Below are positions 5,647 to 8,169 of a stretch of DNA of 8,169 nucleotides, piece after piece. How positions within the stretch are numbered: position 1 is the stretch's first letter; each line of letters starts with the position of its first letter. The notes beneath the pieces were generated by a model, which was not told the origin of the DNA, made no database searches, and saw only the letters and a list, made by a program, of their open reading frames with translations. The translations under genes and the position numbers were made by a program. Source of the DNA: Phycisphaerales bacterium (GTDB taxonomy: Bacteria; Planctomycetota; Phycisphaerae; Phycisphaerales; SM1A02); the NCBI GenBank assembly GCA_007125255.1, contig SLDM01000229.1:1-8169 (forward strand). Direction: 5' to 3'.

Positions 5647-5653
5647 TTTCCCT

Positions 5654-8169
5654 TCAACTACACCCAAGCGAGTTCCCACAGTTCACACACTTGTAGCAAC
5701 TGCCCGAGCGGATCGTGATCGCGCCGCACTGATCACACGCCGGGGCATCGCTCTGCATCGACGCGTTGGTACGGTCCAGCGCACTGACCGAGGCGGTGGT
5801 TTCCGAACTGGAAACGGTCATCGTCCCGCCCGTACGCGCATCGTGAAGCGCGACCTGGGTCTTCGAGGAACGAACGGTGCTCGTCCGTGCGATCGTGCCC
5901 GTTTCCGAAGCCGGCTCCGAGGGCGAATCGGTCTTCGCCCGGGCGACCGCTCCGCCGGAGTCCGGCACGTCCCCCTCGACGCTGGTGAGTCGTGACGGCG
6001 TGCGAGAAGATGACCATGCGGCGTCCTCCTTGACGTGGTTCTGGCCGGCCTCACCGCCGACACTCATGCGGCGCGCCGGTCCGCTGGCGGCCGATTCCTT
6101 TGCCTTCGATGCTTCCGCCGGCTTGGAGCGAGGCGGAGCGTTCGCTTCCCGGTATCCGGCAATAAACTCCATGCCGAGCCACCGGAAGATGTAATCCACC
6201 AGGGATTTCGCAAACGGCACATCGCGGTTCGTCGTCATGCCCATCGGCTCAAAACGCTGGTGGGCGAACTTGTTCACCAGCGATTCGATCGGCACGCCGT
6301 ACTGCAGCGCGACGCTGATCGCCGTGCCCAGCGAATCCATCAGCCCGCCGATCGTCGACCCTTCCTTGCTCATCGTGATGAAGAGCTCGCCCGGCTGGCC
6401 ATTGTCGTACATGCCGACGGTCAGATAGCCCTCGTGGCCCGCCACGTTGAAGTGGTGCGTCAGACTGCGCCGCGTGTCGGGCAGGCGGCGACGCATCGGC
6501 CGTTCGATGATCTTCTCGACGATCCGTTCAACGTACTGCGGCTCAGGGTCCGCGCTCTCTTCCCTGATCGCGGCGATGGCTTCCGAGGATGGCCCGGATG
6601 TCGAAATCGCAGACGCCACTTCCGCAACTTCGGATGAAACCTCCCCCAACGCTTCCGTCACCGCCTCCACGTCATCATCTTCCTCTTCGGTATCAGACTT
6701 CGTGTTCAGCGGCTGGCTCAGCTTCGAACCGTCCCGGTAGAGTGCGTTGGCCTTCAGCCCCAGTTCCCAGCTCAGCCAGTACGCATCGGCGATGTCCGCC
6801 TCCGTCGCTTCGTGGGGCAGGTTGATCGTCTTGGAGATCGCGCCGGTGATGAACGGCTGGGACGCCGCCATCATGCGGATGTGGCCCTCGGTCTTGATGT
6901 ACCGCCGACCGATCGAACCGCACTTGTTGGCGCAGTCGAAAACGGCGAGGTGTTCGTCCTTCAGATCCGGCGCCTCTTCCACCGTCTGCGTACCGCAGAT
7001 CACGCGGTTGAGCGTTTCGATCTGCCGGTTGGTCAGGCCGAGCAGTTTCAGGCCGTTGAACTTCATGTCCTTCCGCGACTTCTCCGGATTCGCGCCGAGT
7101 TTGTGCAGGACATCATCGCTCAGCGACCACGCGCTGAAGGCGAAGCCCAACTCGAACACCGTCGGCAGGGTATTTTCCACCGCCACGAGGTCGTCGCCGG
7201 TGAAGCCCTTCTCCTTGAGAAACGCGCGGAAACTCATCGTGCTGCCATCGGTTGATCCGTCCGGAGCGGGCATGTCCACGTCGAGTGACAGCGTGCCCGT
7301 GACATACGTCATGATCCGGTCGATCTCTTTCTCCGAGTAGCTGAGCGCCTTGAGCGCAGGGCGGATCGACTGGTTGGCGATCTTGAAGTATCCGCCGCCG
7401 GCGAGCTTCTTGAACTTCGTCAGCGCGAAGTCCGGTTCGACGCCCGTCGTGTCGCAGTCCATCAGCAGACCGATCGTGCCCGTCGGGGCAATGACCGTCA
7501 CCTGGGCATTTCTGTAGCCGTACTGCTCACCCAGTTCGAGCGCCTCGTCCCACGAACCGGTCGCCCGCTGGAGCAGGTTCATCGCATTACTCAGCTTGAC
7601 CCGTCCGTCGAGGAACATGTCATGATCGATCGGAACCGGCTTGATCGACAACCCCTCGTACGCTTCGGAATCGCGCGGGATGCCGTGGGCCGCCCGGCGG
7701 TGATTGCGGATCACCCGGAGCATGTTGTCGCGGTTTTCCTTGAAGCCGGCGAAGGGCTTGAGCTCCTTGGCCATCCGCGCGCTGGTGGCGTACGACCGTC
7801 CGGTCAGTACGGCCGTCAACGCTCCGCAGACCGCGCGGCCTTCTTCGGAGTCGTAGGGAATCCCCGCCTGCATCAGCATCGCGCCGAGGTTGGCGTATCC
7901 CAGGCCGAGCGTGCGGAACCTCCAGCTCTGCAGCGCGATTTCCCGGGACGGGAATGCCGCCATCAGCACGCTGATTTCCAGCACGATCGTCCAGAGTTCC
8001 ACGCCGTGTTCGTACCCGTCGAGATCAAACTCGCGCGTCTCGGAGTTGTAGAACTTCAGCAGGTTCAGCGACGCCAGGTTGCACGCGGTGTTGTCGAGGA
8101 ACATGTACTCGCTGCACGGATTGCTCGCGTTGATCCGGCCGTGGGCGGGGCAGGTGTGCCAGGCGTTGA
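5654..8169 (-). CDS. nrdJ: B12-dependent (class II) ribonucleotide reductase, 5' part beyond the window
   Basis: The enzyme reduces ribonucleotides to deoxyribonucleotides using adenosylcobalamin. The frame runs off the window edge: codons before the ATG at 8104 read NAWHTCPAHGRINASNPCSEY, so that ATG is internal. NPCSEY (8105-8122) holds the asparagine, radical cysteine and glutamate of the active site. TACNLASLN, starting 15 bases after the 8104 ATG codon begins, carries the second redox cysteine. Counting from that internal Met as 1, VIAPTGTIG is at 204-212, MDCDTTGVEPDF at 215-226, CANKCGSIGRRYI at 391-403, and an acidic linker at 470-520. A TSCPD domain is at about 540-652 and a zinc-type tail CDQCG...CYKCVNCG at 790-810. 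A serine/threonine/alanine-rich linker of roughly 130 residues separates the last two. The stop is at 5654-5656. A regulatory cobalamin riboswitch, if any, would lie off the window. Confidence 0.95.
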   Translation of the reverse strand, partial: NAWHTCPAHGRINASNPCSEYMFLDNTACNLASLNLLKFYNSETREFDLDGYEHGVELWTIVLEISVLMAAFPSREIALQSWRFRTLGLGYANLGAMLMQAGIPYDSEEGRAVCGALTAVLTGRSYATSARMAKELKPFAGFKENRDNMLRVIRNHRRAAHGIPRDSEAYEGLSIKPVPIDHDMFLDGRVKLSNAMNLLQRATGSWDEALELGEQYGYRNAQVTVIAPTGTIGLLMDCDTTGVEPDFALTKFKKLAGGGYFKIANQSIRPALKALSYSEKEIDRIMTYVTGTLSLDVDMPAPDGSTDGSTMSFRAFLKEKGFTGDDLVAVENTLPTVFELGFAFSAWSLSDDVLHKLGANPEKSRKDMKFNGLKLLGLTNRQIETLNRVICGTQTVEEAPDLKDEHLAVFDCANKCGSIGRRYIKTEGHIRMMAASQPFITGAISKTINLPHEATEADIADAYWLSWELGLKANALYRDGSKLSQPLNTKSDTEEEDDDVEAVTEALGEVSSEVAEVASAISTSGPSSEAIAAIREESADPEPQYVERIVEKIIERPMRRRLPDTRRSLTHHFNVAGHEGYLTVGMYDNGQPGELFITMSKEGSTIGGLMDSLGTAISVALQYGVPIESLVNKFAHQRFEPMGMTTNRDVPFAKSLVDYIFRWLGMEFIAGYREANAPPRSKPAEASKAKESAASGPARRMSVGGEAGQNHVKEDAAWSSSRTPSRLTSVEGDVPDSGGAVARAKTDSPSEPASETGTIARTSTVRSSKTQVALHDARTGGTMTVSSSETTASVSALDRTNASMQSDAPACDQCGAITIRSGSCYKCVNCGNSLGCS

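Larger units (their letters stand above)
4736..5653. other. Gene-poor region of about 900 bases between converging genes
   Basis: No open frame here has recognisable protein features, and several open frames overlap the repeats themselves. In order the stretch holds: an octamer array, a 12-base palindrome, a GC hairpin, a dRS3-like palindrome, a second octamer array in the opposite orientation, a minus-strand terminator, a run of consecutive hairpins (5154-5450), an unassigned segment (5451-5606) and a third octamer array ending next to the nrdJ stop. The elements are listed separately. Confidence 0.7.

Noticed and set aside
5473..5679. A minus-strand frame whose end reads LNIAGSIGTIVIAVTTATPAPGQES in part
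   Set aside because: The end looks slightly protein-like, but the frame overlaps the end of nrdJ and the octamer array, has no ribosome site and matches no family I know. It could be a gene remnant; not supported.

Overview
The window reads as a GC-rich bacterial chromosome segment. My best guess is a planctomycete or a relative of the Phycisphaerae. This is an inference from the gene set (class II ribonucleotide reductase with a C-terminal zinc motif, an EAL-CBS-GGDEF protein, a DUF4105 membrane protein, a nuoA away from other nuo genes) and from the style of the intergenic repeats. No rRNA or other decisive marker is present.

Layout. Positions 1-27 may be the last codons of an upstream gene. 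Positions 50-724 (+) hold an odd open frame: the first blade of an oligogalacturonate-lyase-like propeller, then a membrane segment and a DsrE-like domain. Positions 725-848 are an inverted pair of 8-base repeat arrays lying between two converging genes. A small three-helix membrane protein occupies 849-1130 (-). After a short divergent promoter region come nuoA (1260-1652, +) and a membrane-anchored DUF4105 protein (1729-2778, +). Next are two same-frame halves of an EAL-CBS-GGDEF c-di-GMP protein (2909-3997 and 4001-4735, +), separated only by one TAG codon at 3995-3997. A gene-poor stretch of about 900 bases (4736-5653) follows. It holds more 8-base repeat arrays, several strong hairpins, a dRS3-like palindrome and one convincing intrinsic terminator on the minus strand. 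The rest (5654-8169, -) is the C-terminal part of a B12-dependent ribonucleotide reductase, cut by the window edge.

How the parts relate. The genes do not form one pathway: nuoA is respiratory, NrdJ makes deoxyribonucleotides, and the EAL protein degrades c-di-GMP. The unifying and most unusual signal is non-coding. Arrays of an octamer (sense form close to GTGACGGA, GTGACGAA or GGCACGGA) start within a few bases to about 26 bases after the stop codons of four genes that face intergenic space, always in the same orientation relative to the gene. A fifth array lies just beyond the minus-strand terminator. One 24-base block is identical between two of these arrays more than 4 kb apart. The second point of interest is the single TAG that splits the CBS domain of the c-di-GMP protein.
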